Shown here: positions 39,671 through 52,579 of the stretch, piece after piece | Position numbering within the stretch: the first letter of the stretch is position 1 | How the letters are laid out: the number at the start of each line of letters is the position of its first letter | Assembly (NCBI GenBank): GCA_963931925.1 | Contig: OZ007570.1 | Location: 65,031,370-65,095,369, forward strand | From: Onchidella celtica | Lineage: Eukaryota; Mollusca; Gastropoda; Systellommatophora; Onchidiidae | Reading direction: 5' to 3' | DNA length: 64,000 nt | Notes under the pieces: model-generated | Database searches by the model: none | Told to the model about the DNA's origin: nothing | Seen by the model: the letters and a program-made list of their open reading frames with translations, nothing else | Program-made: the position numbers and the translations under genes

Positions 39671-40578
39671 TCCATGACAGTCTTCTGAAGGTGTCGGAGA
39701 ACTTCACCTATCTTGGCAGTACACTGTCTTCCGCGGCTCGTGTTGATACTGAAATTCTCTCAAGAATCAGCAAAGCCAGCTCTGCATTTGGCAGGCTTCG
39801 AAAGAGAGTATGGGATGTTGCCGGCATTCGCACAGACACTAAGCTGAAAGTGTACAATGCTGTGGTCCTTCCCACCCTACTCTATGGGGCTGAAACCTGG
39901 ACAGTGTACCAATCGCATGCCAGAAAGCTAAATCACTTTCATCTGGCCTGCCTTAGAAAGATCATAAGGATCAAATGGCAGGATAAAATTCCAGACACTG
40001 AGGTCCTCAATCGTGCCAAGGAATTGAGCATCTTCTGCCACCTGAAAAAAATTCAGCTACATTGGGCAGGACATGTCAGAATGCCCGACTCCAGACTCCC
40101 TAAGCAAATCTTCTTCTCTGAGCTCTCCAATGGAACGAGGAATGTTGGGGCCCCAAAGAGACGTTACAAAGACACTCTCAAGCAATCACTGAAGGCCTTT
40201 GCCATTGATGTGAGTGAGTGGGAAAAGCTCTCGCTTGATCGTGCAAATTGGAGGGCGGCCCTTACCAGAGGCAGCAAAGCATGGGAAGCTGACGGAGTCC
40301 AGCAGGCTATCAAAAAAAGAGAACGGCGCAAGAAAAGGCCCAGTGGTACTGAACCAACGGAGCACTCTTGTCATTTATGCGGAAGGGTCTGCAGGGCAAA
40401 AATAGGACTTATCAGTCACATGAGAAGCCATAAGTCATGAAAGAACAGTCTTTCCATTCTGTCCTCTGTGTCCTTTAGTTCTCTTTATTGTCCATGTGTT
40501 GAAATTCTCAACAATTTCTGTTCTTTATTCCTCTGGTGTTGTTAAGGTCATCATCATACCTGATGGACGAACTATTAT
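39671..40578 (+). mobile_element. 5'-truncated LINE copy with target duplication
   Basis: The 10-bp direct repeat TACACTATAG occurs at 39661-39670 and 40579-40588. The 908 bp between them begin within the reverse transcriptase reading frame and end shortly after its stop in a ...CTGATGGACGAACTATTA tail, as expected of a LINE that stopped reverse transcription early. The encoded C-terminal part resembles that of the longer LINE at 53758-57714 at roughly half of positions by eye, so it is a related but different subfamily. Confidence 0.88.
39673..40440 (+). pseudogene. LINE reverse transcriptase, C-terminal fragment
   Basis: This is a truncated remnant of a non-LTR retrotransposon polymerase ORF, not a host gene. 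It lacks the endonuclease and the catalytic RT motifs. It keeps the region after the polymerase palm (TYLGSTLSS, then VLPTLLYGAETW, then LRKIIRIKWQDKIP), which follows RT in many animal LINEs of this type, and a C2H2-type zinc finger at the very C terminus (C-x2-C-x12-H-x3-H), probably for RNA or DNA binding. The frame is open for 255 codons with no stop or frameshift, so the insertion is probably young. There is no start codon of its own: the first codon follows directly from the truncation point. Confidence 0.85.
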
Positions 40579-42950
40579 TACACTATAGCATTCTTGTAAC
40601 TTAGGCATATTAACGGACTTCTTGCTCAGGAATGTAAACTTGGGCATGCTAATATCAAATATGTAACTGTTCAGTTCAGGCCTCTGTTTATAAATGTATT
40701 TTATGTTACACTGATAGCGCATTTTCCTTGCCTCCTATTAGTCAGTTATACAGAAAAAGGGATGATACACAAGCAGCAAGACTAGCATGCAGGCCGCATG
40801 GCCTACACGCATACAGAAATCATAAAAACAGCAAATGACAGCAGGGGAAGGAAAAGTTTTCAAATGCCTCTGCTTCTCAACAATTCCCCGCAATTATGTG
40901 TTGTTGTTGTTAGTTTTATTGTTTTTGTTTTTATTTTCAAACGCATGTTGCACAAATGCAGAGTTTCCTTATTTTTACTTGAATGTATCACATTTTCAAA
41001 CGACGTGACTGCCGAGGTATTTCACACAAATAGAAGATTGTTAATTTCCCAGGCAGGTTGGATATGTAAAGAGAAATAAACGAACAGCTTTACCGCCGTC
41101 AGTTTGTCGACGAGCTGTGGGTGAAACAAAATCCTTATCATGACAGAAAACGAATCTGAGGCACGGAACAAAGAAAACATAACAACAAAATTAGGCAAAA
41201 GAAAAAAAATTAATACACAATGCAGTAGGTTCCCCAATGGGAAACCCGTGTTTCGTATGCCTGTCACGAACGAGACACCGCCACAATTATGGGAATGTAA
41301 CAATGCAGGTCTTTTCACTATCGCCGTGTTGGCCTATGCTACGGCTGAAAACTTCGCGAGTCTGCATTCTTGTCACGGTCTGTCATGTTTCCTTCCATTT
41401 TAAGGCTCCCGTGCACTACCTAAGAAATGGAAAAACATAGGGCCAACAGCTTTCAGGGATAATAATGACTTTCCTCTCCCTCCTCCTCCACAAACATGAT
41501 TATGATATGCAATATAATGTGAGGACTTGGTTGGTGTCAGAAGAAAAATCCGAACATAAAAGTGATCAAACTGTAGCGATAGCTATTTAAGTAAGGAACA
41601 TATCTTGAATTTGAAGTCTGTTTTAACTGAAATTATCATGGCAAGGTCGAGCTATGGCAGTGAGTGGTACAATTCTCCACGAGAAGCTCTTTTTAACCAC
41701 CAAACCTTTTATTTTTTATACCCGTAAAACGATTTTCTCGCGCGCCTGTTTCCTTTCAGTTAGGAGCATGTGTTTAAGTCATTAGGTGGCAAACCATGTA
41801 CTCGCACAGGAAATCGCATTGATGGCAAACTAACGAGGGTTAGGCGATGAGGGAACGAGCGAGGTGAGTTGTGCATCTTTCTGTTCTGTTTAATGATGCA
41901 TGTCTACAAACTACGGTCATAAAATTAAGGGGAACATATTTTCCAAGTAAATCTCATAAACTTAGTTACAACTGTCCGCGTATGCAAATTAATCACTGAA
42001 GCATTCCAACAATAAAGTGTTTCTGTCAAGTTGGAACATCAGAAACACATACCCACCACCCGAAAGACTGTTAAAATTCCGAGAAGTAATAACCGCATGC
42101 AGAAAGCCTGCTGATCCAGACTTCTCATCACATGAGGCCTAGAATAATATTCTCGTTCACTACTTATAACGAGCGCAGGTCGCTCGTGTTGTTAACAGCG
42201 AACACAGATCGACCACAAGATAATCTTATCAACAACCAGTAGCATACTTAATAACAAAATAACGAGGATGGGTGAAGGTGAAATCATTCGAAACCCATAG
42301 GAAAAGCAATTCTAGAGCCGAGAATGACATATAAATCGCTTTATAACGAATAGGTCTGAAAAATTACGAGCAACTTTTTTTTCTTCACTTTTTAGCACCC
42401 ATGTTAAAATAAACAGAAACGCGAAAAACAAACAATTACATCGCTCAACGTAACATATTTTCTGCACAACCTCGACTCCAACTGAAGAGAAAATGGGAAG
42501 AAAATCCTAGAGTCGCAGCATTTATCATTTCCTGAAAAGCTTTACAATTGAGAAAGGTAGACAAGAGTTTGGACAGGCGGCAGCTTGCGGAGGAAACTGA
42601 GAGAACGAATGAAGAAAGAGGAGCGGATGAAAACGTAAGCTAGGCAGGAGCAAAACTCACGTCTATTCTGGGAATATGGAACAAAACACAGATGCCAGAT
42701 AGGACGCTGAGGTACCTCCGCGCACAGTACGCTTTGGACTTGAGGGGGAAAATGCGCTATTTCGCAGGAGCCGCTCTGTGTCAGGTACAATCTTTAGAGG
42801 CCTACTGTTTAGCGAGTGTTTTCTGGTTTATGGCTATGGGGTACCATACTGGCTTTGCCTAGGGCACGGCACGACTTCTAAAATGTTAAACGGACCTATC
42901 ATCCCTATGAAGGAAAAACAGGAATATATCTGATGCTATAGAAACTCACA

Positions 42951-43061
42951 AAGTCCAGATAAATCTAACTTATCAGTACTACAGAACAAATTTGTAAGTC
43001 CAGATAAATCTAACTTATCAGAACTACAGAACAAATTTGTAAGTCCAGCTAAATCTAACTT
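42951..43061. repeat. 45-bp tandem repeat, about 2.5 copies
   Basis: The unit starting AAGTCCAGATAAATCTAAC begins at 42951, 42996 and 43041; the third copy is partial. Units differ at only a few positions, so the array is recent. Confidence 0.92.
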
Positions 43062-46000
43062 GGAAGCCAAATGATAAGCAATAACTGTATAGGCACTACT
43101 AGGCCTCTGGGGACACTGTATGTCAAAACACCAAATAATCTTCTAGGCTGGACAAGGCAAAAATTCAAATACGCACATCTTCCACCTGATCATTGTGAGG
43201 TCCAATTCTTGTTAGTGGCAGAGTGAGCCACGTCGATAGCACTCGTTACGCGTTTACAAAGGTAGGGGAAACGTGGAGGAGAGGATACATTTGCATAACA
43301 ATGAGAGAATTGCACTAAGAAATCATCCATTTGTTGAATAATGGTGCATTGACAACCCTTACAAATCTAGTGCAATTGTGTACTGTGCTTCGGGATGCTA
43401 TGCATAACGTTTCGCCACAAGCTACAACCTAGTCACACTTTCACTCCTGGTGCAGGTGCAAAATAACGTTCACTCCCACACCAGAACCGCACGTTTGCTA
43501 ATGATATACAGATTATCGTGTGTAAATCTGTTTACAAGGATATCGGTTAAGAAATCGTCGGCACGTTAGCTGCATGTATTAATACCAATTGCTCTTCATT
43601 GTACTGGGTTCGATTGTTCATATTTGGAAATTTCGGTTAAACGATCTTAGGAAGCTTTAAAATGTACTGCCTAAAAATAGGATCATATTATAAGCCTTGT
43701 GAATGTATTTCAGTGGTCAGAAATAACAAAAAAAGAACTTCCTTCACAATACCCATCTGGGCCGACAGCCAACACGCATCAACCGTAATGAGGAAAGCAG
43801 AAAAATGAGAAAATAACCGCATGAATTATGTAATCCACCACTAAATGTTATCAGATAACAGGAAGTGGAGTCTGCACAGGCCCGATCTTTAATCCAAACA
43901 ATCAGCGAAAACTGCTGAAAGCACGGCTGTCTGTAGGGTCGATATGGAAGGCCTGCTCACTATGCTGGCTGAAAATCTTTGAACAAGGTTCCACTAGCAA
44001 TGGAAATGGACTTCTCCAGACATGAAAAAGTAAAGGAGAATGGGAATTGCATAACAGAAGAGGAAAGCATACTTTATGTGAGTTGTGAGCTACCTTTCTT
44101 ACAAGATTCATTATCAATATCATACTAACCGTACTTCACTCTTGATTCTGTTCTAGTGCGGCATAGTCAAAAACGTGAGACACTATCATTTACAACTTGT
44201 GCCTTACAGTAGGCTACAGGCTCATGCAAACATCAAGTCAAAAACATGAATCTAGCATGCTCGTACACTCAGATCTGCTAGGTTCATGATTGTGTAGGAA
44301 CAGCAAACGGACTAAAATTTAACGACAGTGAAGTTGAATTACTCTGACTTTTGTCCTTATTTCTAAGTCCCGACATTTCCGTCACACAACTGAATTCTTT
44401 TGCTTCTATCCTGGCGTTTTGTGCTGGGTAGAATGGTAATTTTCCCCAGTGCTTATGATACCAGGGAGCTGACCTTTTCCTTTCCTAGCATTACATCACA
44501 TAGAAATTGAAGGTAATTGAGTCGAGACGAATGTTAAATCACTCTACAGCTTTCAACTGGGTTGTTATTGTTTTTATTCCCTCCTGTTCGTTTGACTCAG
44601 TGACGCGAACTTTTTTTGTTTGTTTGTTGCTTGTAACACTTTTGTCACAACAAAACTATACGTCAGCTACAGCTCAGTACACCACCTAAGTGTCAATGAG
44701 TTTCATCGATACAACAGGCTCAAGCAAGAAATTGGCGGGACAGATCAATGTTCAAGCAAAAAGGGTTGCGGGTAAATTACGATCCCTCCACAGAAAGGCT
44801 TTTAAAATCGAACACCAGTGCATGGATGTGCGCGTGTATTTGCAAGGATATGGGTAAGAGAGACCGAGGAACGATTGCTTCGGGAGAGAAGACGGGACGG
44901 GAAGAAAAGGAGACATGACACTGTTAACAAGCTCGTCATTACATCGATGTTTGAGCAGCTATCACAGCCAATGCCTGTTCACGGTATTTTCACGCGTCAA
45001 TAAACAGTATAACAGTTCACCACACTATCGATTGGTGTTTAAACTATCGACAAGAAATACAGCTCTCAGGCTGAGACGTTTCGGAGAGGCCCGTACACTA
45101 TGGCTATCAGGCGTGTGATAAGCCGATCTTGAATAATCGACCTGTATGTTTGGGGAAAAGCCTCGACCTCCCCTGCATGCAGTACTATCAAAGGTCACCG
45201 CTGAAACCTGGGCACTAATAACGCTAACTCTTAACAATCATTTATAGGGTCCACATAATAACTAACTAGTCACTGGTCTCGAATAGTGTTGCAGCTAGGG
45301 TCTTCTGGTCAAATATAAGGAACATTTTAATCACACTGAACACAAATGGCTATTTGGCGGATTTTCATAATAAACTTAAACTATTGTTCAAACTGTTCAT
45401 AAGAATCATATTGTCATTTCCATTTTCAGTCTTTCACTTAACAAGAGCATACACATCCTAAAAAGAATCAGTTTTAGAAGAAGCATCTTCACCCAATCAC
45501 CCCAGGCATAAAAGAACTTTGCTAGCACACTCCACCCCCCTATGGTGTGAGATGGAAGGGGCAGGGTGTAACCCGTTACCGGCTGTATTATATCAATGTC
45601 AAAACTGGAATGAAGCGTCATAATACTATCTCCCCATAACGTGTTTTTATTTTATAATGCGGTATTAGGGAAACGGGCGTCAGGAAGATGGAAGACTGTG
45701 GAGAAGAAGGTATAGCTCATGTTTCAGGTGTAAGCCAGGACCGACCATTAAGTTAAAGTGTGTACTGTAACCGAATTCGTAAGTTTTAGTTGTTGTTGAT
45801 CCATGAAAAGATTTGTTTTTTCTTAGTTCTCTCCGGAATGCGAGTGGATGAAAGAAAAATGAAATAGCAGAGGAACATAAAGAGAACACTGTCTTCGTCA
45901 TCCCGATTGTGGCATACAAACTTTTTTTTACAAGTCGTGCCAGATTCGAAGGCTGTACGATTGTCTGTCAATATCATTAAAATATTGTAAACGAGACAAT

Positions 46001-48093
46001 GAAAGACGAAATAAGACGGGGGGGGGGGGGGGGTCAGAGAGAAAAAAAAGGGGGGGGGGCCGAACAGAGAGATGAGCTCAACAAACTGAAAAAACTAGAG
46101 AGATGACAACTAAACTGAAAACAAAAAAAGAACTCAGAGCCACAAGGCGTTAGTTTTACATTTTAGTCGTGAAGCAGCTAAACATTATGTGGCCTTAGCA
46201 AAGAAAAGAACACAACAGAGAGCATTCCGAGCCGCGATTCACTCTCCAACCGCTTCTGACAGACGGGTGATTTACGATTGCTGGCTTCGGCAGCCCCAAC
46301 TACAAGGAATGCATGCAGGAGAAATTTAGGACCGACTCTAAACGCTGAGGGGAGTACCATGACTTCCCAACCGTTACAAGTTCCTGGGCGCCTGTTGATT
46401 TTTTTTTTCTTTTCTTTTTCTTCCTTGGAAATGGCAGAAAGGCAGAACGGGAGGGAAACTAAAAAGCAGATGAACAGGGAGTAACAGCGGTTCTCAAATT
46501 ACACAGCACATAACCATGAATGAAGGGACAATTCATCTTGTAGATTCTGCGTTAGCATGAGGCTCAAATTTCAAAACGGCATACAATCTCTAGTTCAAAG
46601 TCAACGGCAATACAATCTCTGGCTCAACGTCAAAGTTCTGGGATCAACCATACATGTTTTAAGGTTTGATAATATGTTGTTCGTTGACCTAGTAAGTAAC
46701 TTAATTGGATGGGTTGTTGTTGTTGTTTTTTGGGGTTGGGAGGGGGGGGGGGTGTGGACTGTCACTACTTAACTCGTCTAAAGGAATGTAAAATAATACG
46801 ACGCCAGCCACTTTCATATGTTCATGTTATTGTTAATGCTTAGTATCTTAAAAATTCAATATAAAGGAGGAAAAGGACCACATAAGGTCGTGGCCACGGT
46901 CAAACTGATCATTTAAAGAGTAATAATGTTCATCTTCCATCGCTATAGATTACCAGTGCACCTCTGTGCATGAGCCATTTAACTTTAACCAAAGACCAGG
47001 TGAAAGTGATTAAGAAGTTGCTTTGATTTTTATCACATTTTATTTTATTCAGGTTCTGCGGTCATCTTTTATCATCTTTCGTACCAAACCACTGCATGAA
47101 ACAGTAGTTTACGGTCCCTGATTTAATGTGGTTAGTACCAAAACAAATGCGGCCTAGCACTGCAGGATTCCAACATTAAGATGCCAACCGCTGGCTATGT
47201 TTCTTACGGACTTAATGGTGTAGAAACAAATTCAACGCAGGATTTGGGGGTCTTGCCAGTACGGGCCAAGTTCATAAAACTTTTATCGGGAGAGGAGAAA
47301 AAAGGTTTTATATTGTTTGGGAAATGGGGCGACAAATAGGGACCACGGAAAAACGGCTTTCTCTATCAGCAGCGACACCAACAGCTCACTGCACACAGCG
47401 GAAGAAAAAGAAACGTAGCGATATGAACATACTATCAAGTCTGTGTCGACACTGTTATCATGCTAACTTCGTAGTTCAGATATCAGATTTGAAATTCGGG
47501 AAGTTGAAGTAAATACCATGAAAGGTGATATTATATAACACCGCATGAATAGGCACTGCTTTCCCCTTAATAATATCACGCAAAAAACACAGTCCCGTCC
47601 AGCAGAACTTCACACAAGCGGCCTTATTTCATACCAACGAAAGAGTCATGGTCAGTCAGTGTATACATAACTATTACTAGTATTACGTCTGACTGTAATT
47701 TATTTTATGTTCACCTTCCTGAACAGAATTACAGTACTCATGAAAAGCTTTTTGTGACTGCACAGATCAAATGATTATTACAGGTTCAACAGCTCACATT
47801 CTCAGAAATTTTAAGATCATTCTTAACTTCTCATTGCTTTTAAAATAAATTAATTGAAGGGATTGCTCTGTGGTACACAAATTGAGAAGATATTCCACAT
47901 TTCCATGTTTCTTCTAGAAAAGAGTGTGTGTAATAACAGGAAAGTCAATTCATGACTTAAATGATTTCTGATTGTCAGAAATTAGCTTGATCTAGTCATT
48001 GCGATGACAGTGAGAACTGCCCTTACACGGGTACCATACTGATGGGTGTCAACATAAAAGAAAAAAAGAAAACAGTTGGCCTCTATCTAGCTA

Positions 48094-48111
48094 CCCCCCC
48101 CCCCCCCCCCC
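48094..48111. repeat. C18 homopolymer
   Basis: A run of 18 C lies downstream of the frizzled gene's 3' end. Its length is unreliable in assemblies. Confidence 0.9.
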
Positions 48112-48253
48112 AAAGTCGAAAGTCTTCAAACTTCACCAAATACCTCAATAACTAAATTTCCCTGAATGCCTTTTGACGTAAATTACGTCACACAATAATA
48201 ACAATTCTTCAATATACAATATTTACAGTGTGCAAAGTGTCTCTCGGATAATC

Positions 48254-48259
48254 TTTATT
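48254..48259 (-). terminator. Candidate poly(A) signal of the frizzled gene
   Basis: AATAAA occurs on the minus strand 9 bp after the TAA stop. That would give an unusually short 3' UTR, so a later signal may be used instead. Confidence 0.4.
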
Positions 48260-48268
48260 TTGTCCATA

Positions 48269-50152
48269 TTACACAATAGTTTCACTATCTGACTTTCCTC
48301 TTTTGGATTTTTCTGCTCTGATGGCCCGCGAGGAAGATGCACTACCAGCCTTCACAGGAACTTGATGATACTGATGCACTGGTACTGTGTACTCAATACC
48401 TTTTCTGTCTCTTTTAGGACCAAAAACTTTTTTGAATTGGGTCCTCCATGAACCCAATGTTTTTGTAGACCAGACCCAAATCCCACTCGTAATGCCCACC
48501 ACAAGTGACATGAATAATTTGAGCATGAAAATCTCGATGTTGGGCGAAGACGTAGATTTGATGGAATACCAGTCTTCCCTGGATGCGTACTCGTAGAGCA
48601 GGCAACCTATCACACATGCTGCCGGAACAGTGTACAATACTGAGAAAATACCGATCCTGACCATGAGAGCTTCAATTTTGTCTTCTCGCCCGGTCATGGC
48701 ACTGCTGCTGCCGGCAGCTTTGTCACAAGCTCGAATGGATTTCTTTACAGATCTGAAGAGCGAGACAAAGCCCGCGACTAGGAACGATGCTCCAAGGATG
48801 AGGTAGACCATTAGAGGAGCAATTGCAAAACCCATGAGGGTTGCTGTGTTTTGACTACCCACATAGCAGATCCCTGTTAGCTCGTCGGCATCAACGTCTC
48901 TCATCACCAAGATAACAATAGTTTTAATAGCCGGGATTGCCCAAGCAGCTAAATGAAAGTAACTGCTGTGAACTTGAATAGCTTCGTGACCCCATTTTAG
49001 TCCAGCCGCCAAAAACCATGTGAATGTGAGAACGACCCACCAAAGTGCACTCGCAGTACCAAAGAAATAAAGAAGCAAAAACACAATTGCACAGTCTGTA
49101 TTCTCCAGGCCCTCTTGTATGAGAATGTTTAGCCCACTTTGACTCTCCGTGTCGCATGCAATATCGTCACGTCCAGCGATTAACCTCACAATGTAAGCAA
49201 TGCTATAGATATTGTAGCACATGGCCATTAAGATTATAGAGCGCTCAGGATATCGGAAACGTTGAGAATCGATCAGGAACGTGAGGATTGTAAAGAGAGT
49301 GGACACAAAGCAGAGACCAGCCCAAACTGCCATCCAGACATTTGCAAAATACTTGTTGTCATCTGTAAACGCATCATTTTGATCACATAATAGCGCACAG
49401 CGGTCGGTTCTGTTAATATACGTGTATTTCATGAAATTTCGATAGCCAAGATACAAACAAGGTTTGTAGTTCTGCTTTGATTGGTCTGGAAACTTCATGT
49501 TGCCTTCAATGTGAGTAGAAATGTCTGGTACATGGATTCCAGGAAAGTATTTCCGTTCAGATTCTGTTGTGTGTTCGGGGCGGTGTGGCCGGTGCTCCGG
49601 GCGGTTTGGTCGTCTAATTGGGGGAACTGTGTGTTTATCTTCTTCGTCGTCTGGGCCTTCCATGCACATATGTTCGTGGTTGTTCTCAACTGGAAACTTG
49701 GAACAATTTAATGCCCCAGGCCACGGATAGCCGAATTCGTGTAAAACAGGTTGGCAACGGTCTCTAACGCTTTCACAAAGCGGTCTGCAGGGACCTATTG
49801 GCGTCATTACTTTCTCTGTGCACATAGGAACGTAAACGGAGCACAAGAAGAACTTTAGCCGACTTGAACAGCCGTACTGAATCAAAGGTGTGAAAGTCTG
49901 TAGCTGCAGAATGGCGTCTTCTTGATCAGGGTGGTCGACTAGATTAGGCATACCCGTAACATTGTATCCCAAACTCTTGCACATTGTAGATCGTATTGGT
50001 TCACATGTCCTCACTGATTCCGTGGCAAGGGCACTACTAAAAGTTATGCAAATGAAAGTCAACAATGTTCGTGCCAAAAGCGACGGACTCTTCACTCTTG
50101 CAGGATATGCCATTTTACTGAATATAAGATCATCAAAGTGATTACTGGCCAT
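48269..50152 (-). CDS. fz4: Frizzled-4-type Wnt receptor
   Basis: A seven-pass plasma-membrane receptor that binds Wnt ligands and signals through Dishevelled. From the ATG at 50152 the protein has 627 residues. A hydrophobic signal segment (about 25-43) is followed by a Frizzled cysteine-rich domain with all ten cysteines (C50 to C163), a Pro/His/Arg-rich linker with PEH repeats (about 180-194), seven membrane segments (about 272-562), the KTxxxW Dishevelled motif (KTLGSW, 564-569) and a C-terminal ETIV, a class I PDZ ligand. The CRD wording ([30 protein letters not shown]) and the PDZ tail fit the Fz4 subfamily better than Fz1/2/7, 5/8 or 9/10. The whole coding region is one exon. A second ATG at 50113, also in good context, would put the signal peptide nearer the N terminus (614 residues). 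The frame stays open upstream to a TTG at 50227 but has no further ATG there. Confidence 0.95.
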   Translation of the reverse strand: MASNHFDDLIFSKMAYPARVKSPSLLARTLLTFICITFSSALATESVRTCEPIRSTMCKSLGYNVTGMPNLVDHPDQEDAILQLQTFTPLIQYGCSSRLKFFLCSVYVPMCTEKVMTPIGPCRPLCESVRDRCQPVLHEFGYPWPGALNCSKFPVENNHEHMCMEGPDDEEDKHTVPPIRRPNRPEHRPHRPEHTTESERKYFPGIHVPDISTHIEGNMKFPDQSKQNYKPCLYLGYRNFMKYTYINRTDRCALLCDQNDAFTDDNKYFANVWMAVWAGLCFVSTLFTILTFLIDSQRFRYPERSIILMAMCYNIYSIAYIVRLIAGRDDIACDTESQSGLNILIQEGLENTDCAIVFLLLYFFGTASALWWVVLTFTWFLAAGLKWGHEAIQVHSSYFHLAAWAIPAIKTIVILVMRDVDADELTGICYVGSQNTATLMGFAIAPLMVYLILGASFLVAGFVSLFRSVKKSIRACDKAAGSSSAMTGREDKIEALMVRIGIFSVLYTVPAACVIGCLLYEYASREDWYSIKSTSSPNIEIFMLKLFMSLVVGITSGIWVWSTKTLGSWRTQFKKVFGPKRDRKGIEYTVPVHQYHQVPVKAGSASSSRAIRAEKSKRGKSDSETIV

Positions 50153-50204
50153 TTTTACCACTCGGTAAGAACTGTTAAAGCAATAACAATGAAATAATAG
50201 TAGA

Positions 50205-50224
50205 AAAGATGGCAAAGTGAACGA
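50205..50224 (-). promoter_or_regulatory. YY1-like motif near the frizzled start, shared with 53240-53259
   Basis: AAAGATGGCAAAGTGAACGA (plus-strand reading) lies about 55 bp upstream of the first ATG and holds AAGATGGC, the reverse of a YY1-type GCCATCTT core. The identical 20 bp recur at 53240-53259. This is either a start-site element or a local duplication. Confidence 0.4.
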
Positions 50225-50679
50225 CAAACTGAAGCTAACTGCTTGGCTTACACCCTACCGGTGCAGGATTAACAGATTTCATCACGTAATTCCATCACTT
50301 TTGCATTGGTGCCAATAGAGACTTCGAAATATTCCGATCACATTGTCAACAATCCAAACACCAATCATTCAGTGCCCAGTACTGTAAACTGCTTGTAGTT
50401 TATCATTGTTACTTGTTGCTGGCCATAGTCATTCGTCATTACTATGTGAAGAGACTTGATAACTTGAAACACCGTCCACATAATAATATATCCAAAACAA
50501 GTTCAGAAAGTCACTGTAACACGCACCATACCACAGACCTGGTACTTCATGAAAATAACAGTACTATCCCTCTGTGACACAAGCTGCACTCCTGATCCCG
50601 TTCGCTTTGTGCACGGTGAACGTGAAAACTGGTGGCAGTGTTGTGGTTCTCGCGTACAAAACATTCAACCGCTCGCATG

Positions 50680-50900
50680 GCCTAAGCCCGTTCACACGCA
50701 CTGCATCCAATCGGCGGCCCGCCAGTGCTATTCGCTCCTCCCATCGGCATGATTACCCGCGCTGTGGGAGTACGCATCAATCATTCTCGTTTGCTTGTCA
50801 ATCAAATAGCGGTGTCCATTTCCCACCGGGCCTTCGCTAGACGCGAAGGCAATAATGGTGCTATTCATTCCTCGGCATTTGGTCCCCGACGGCCTTTTCA
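50680..50900 (-). promoter_or_regulatory. Promoter-like GC-richer region upstream of the frizzled gene
   Basis: This is the most GC- and CpG-rich stretch near the gene, with ATCCAATCGG and GTCAATCAAA CCAAT-like boxes and a short palindrome CTAGACGCGAAGG nearby. It lies about 0.6 kb upstream of the coding start. Assignment as promoter rests on position and composition only. Confidence 0.3.
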
Positions 50901-51704
50901 TGAGCAGTATGCAAAGGCCTAATCTGAATGGCGCTTGAGGTGATTGATATAATTGTGAGAACAATCTCCAAACAAATGCAGGAACCAGTGTAGCGTGGTC
51001 TTAAAGAAAATCAGACACCAAGGGTACTAGTAATGTAAGGCTGAGCCCTAAGGTGAGGAAGCCTAGGCTCTGAAGCTGTCACAGCTTTTCTATGGCACGC
51101 TTTCGCTACAAAGTAGCTCATTCAATTCATTCGCTTCCTTCGCGTTATTGCTCGTCTCCTGTCAGACCCGGCTACGCGTCTTTCAATTGAAAAAAAAATA
51201 TTCACCTACTGCCAACCAAAATAAAACGTTCACATTTCGCAGTAAACTGCTTTTAGATTGGGCGTCTTTCATAGGCCTGTCAGGAAACGAACACTTTTTC
51301 AACAACTGTGCAGTAATAAATTCAAGACTGAATCCTTTAGTAAATGATCTGCGTTTACAATTATGATCAAGACTGGTCTGAATGAAACGCCAATATTATA
51401 CAATTCAAAGAGTGCCATATTGGCACTTAAACTGCCTTTTGTGACGTTGTTGACGTGGGCTTATGCTGAGACAGCACTGAAAGGACACAATGTATGGGCC
51501 CTGTACGACAAGACAGAAAAGTAAGAGTACAGTTTATACTGAATTAAACAAAACTTGTCCAATGCGTCGACACTTTCCTTTTCAATGCGAAGGCAGCCAA
51601 TTTATCAACCAATTTCTGAAATTCATAGTGCACAGAATAGTGTCCAAAACAAAACACGGAGAGGCATTTGGGGGGGGGGGGGTGGGTGGAACTGAACATG
51701 CTGA

Positions 51705-51929
51705 TCACCGTCTATCTTTTGTCTTTTGTAATGAGAGAAATAAAATTCTTAAACATAGGTAAACCAAATGGTACAGTATCTGAGTGGCAGGATTGATTCC
51801 TTCGCCTCTAGGTTTGTTCTTTTTTATTACAATTAGTGCTTGAACTAGTGAGTCATAATCTAGTATGTCAAGCAATGAGCGGCAGCGCATATTTTCAAAG
51901 ACATCAGACAGTTTTCTCACCTGTCGCCT
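51705..51929 (-). CDS. Possible exon, product unknown
   Basis: The minus strand has a strong acceptor (TTCTTTTCTTAG at 51930-51941) followed by 74 open codons ending in TGA at 51705. The first part (KLSDVFENMRCRSLLDILDY) looks like protein; the later part is less convincing and overlaps an AATAAA. It would join in phase with the exon candidate at 52501-52579. I cannot assign a family. It might be the 3' end of the TEX11-like gene, an upstream exon of the frizzled transcript, or non-coding. Confidence 0.25.
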   Translation of the reverse strand, partial: RRQVRKLSDVFENMRCRSLLDILDYDSLVQALIVIKKNKPRGEGINPATQILYHLVYLCLRILFLSLQKTKDRR

Positions 51930-52500
51930 CTAAGAAAAGAATGACATGCAGGAGACTCATTCATATTTTCCAAGATGGAATGAGAAGAACAAAAGGGAGG
52001 ACTGCAATCTCATTAGCAGGTCCATAATTAATTTATGTACAGATGTATAAATGTTTCAAAATGTCTGCCGGGCAATAAAGGCGGCAGGCTTGACTACAAT
52101 AAATCTGCGATAACTGACTTGCAGTTTATGGGTCCCATCTCCCACAAGATCGACATCAACATATCATCTCCTATAATCTAGTTATTATAAAAATCGTATT
52201 TTCACCCACGATATAATTTTATGACAACACTGTGTTTCGTCTAACACAAAAAGAGTAGAAGATTTCCGTCCGTCATTCGTGCGCTAACATTATGGAAGTT
52301 TGGGGGAGGAAAAAAAATAAAACTAAGGGAGATAATACCTAGAATAATAGTTTCCACAATTTACGACATTTCTTTACCCTGTTAACATCTTTACGTAAAT
52401 CTTGAAAGTGCAGTGTATTTGCTGGAAAGAAAACCAACGAATAAATAAGCCTGCTGGGTAAGAAGAGGACTAATGTTGATATATACATAAGATAACTCAC

Positions 52501-52579
52501 CTTCAGGTTTGATGCATCTTTTGGTAGATTTATCAAAGATACTAGAGTGATAAGATCAGACACCCCCTTCTTCCGACAC
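52501..52579 (-). CDS. Possible internal exon, product unknown
   Basis: On the minus strand a 79-bp segment between an acceptor-like ATTTTAAG and a strong donor CTGAAG|GTGAGT is open in one frame (26 codons plus one leading base), including SDLITLVSLINLPKDASN. It ends on a codon boundary, as the downstream candidate at 51929 requires. An octamer ATGCAAAT lies further upstream at about 52650. No family is recognised. Confidence 0.27.

Larger units (their letters stand above)
40589..48252. other. Non-coding stretch downstream of the frizzled gene
   Basis: No coding gene is recognised. At 41759-41866 (plus) a strong acceptor (TTTCCTTTCAG) and a strong donor (CGAG|GTGAGT) bracket about 107 bp with stops in all frames, which would fit a non-coding or UTR exon. 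A 45-bp tandem repeat lies at 42951-43061. G or C homopolymers lie near 46.03, 46.74 and 48.10 kb. Confidence 0.4.

Noticed and set aside
41759-41866. Segment between strong plus-strand splice sites
   Set aside because: Stops in every frame; could only be a UTR or non-coding exon, and there is no further support.
43600-43625. tRNA B-box-like GGTTCGATTG
   Set aside because: No A box or cloverleaf could be drawn around it.
48924-49730. Several ORFs overlapping the frizzled gene in other frames
   Set aside because: Shadow frames of a gene with complete domain evidence.
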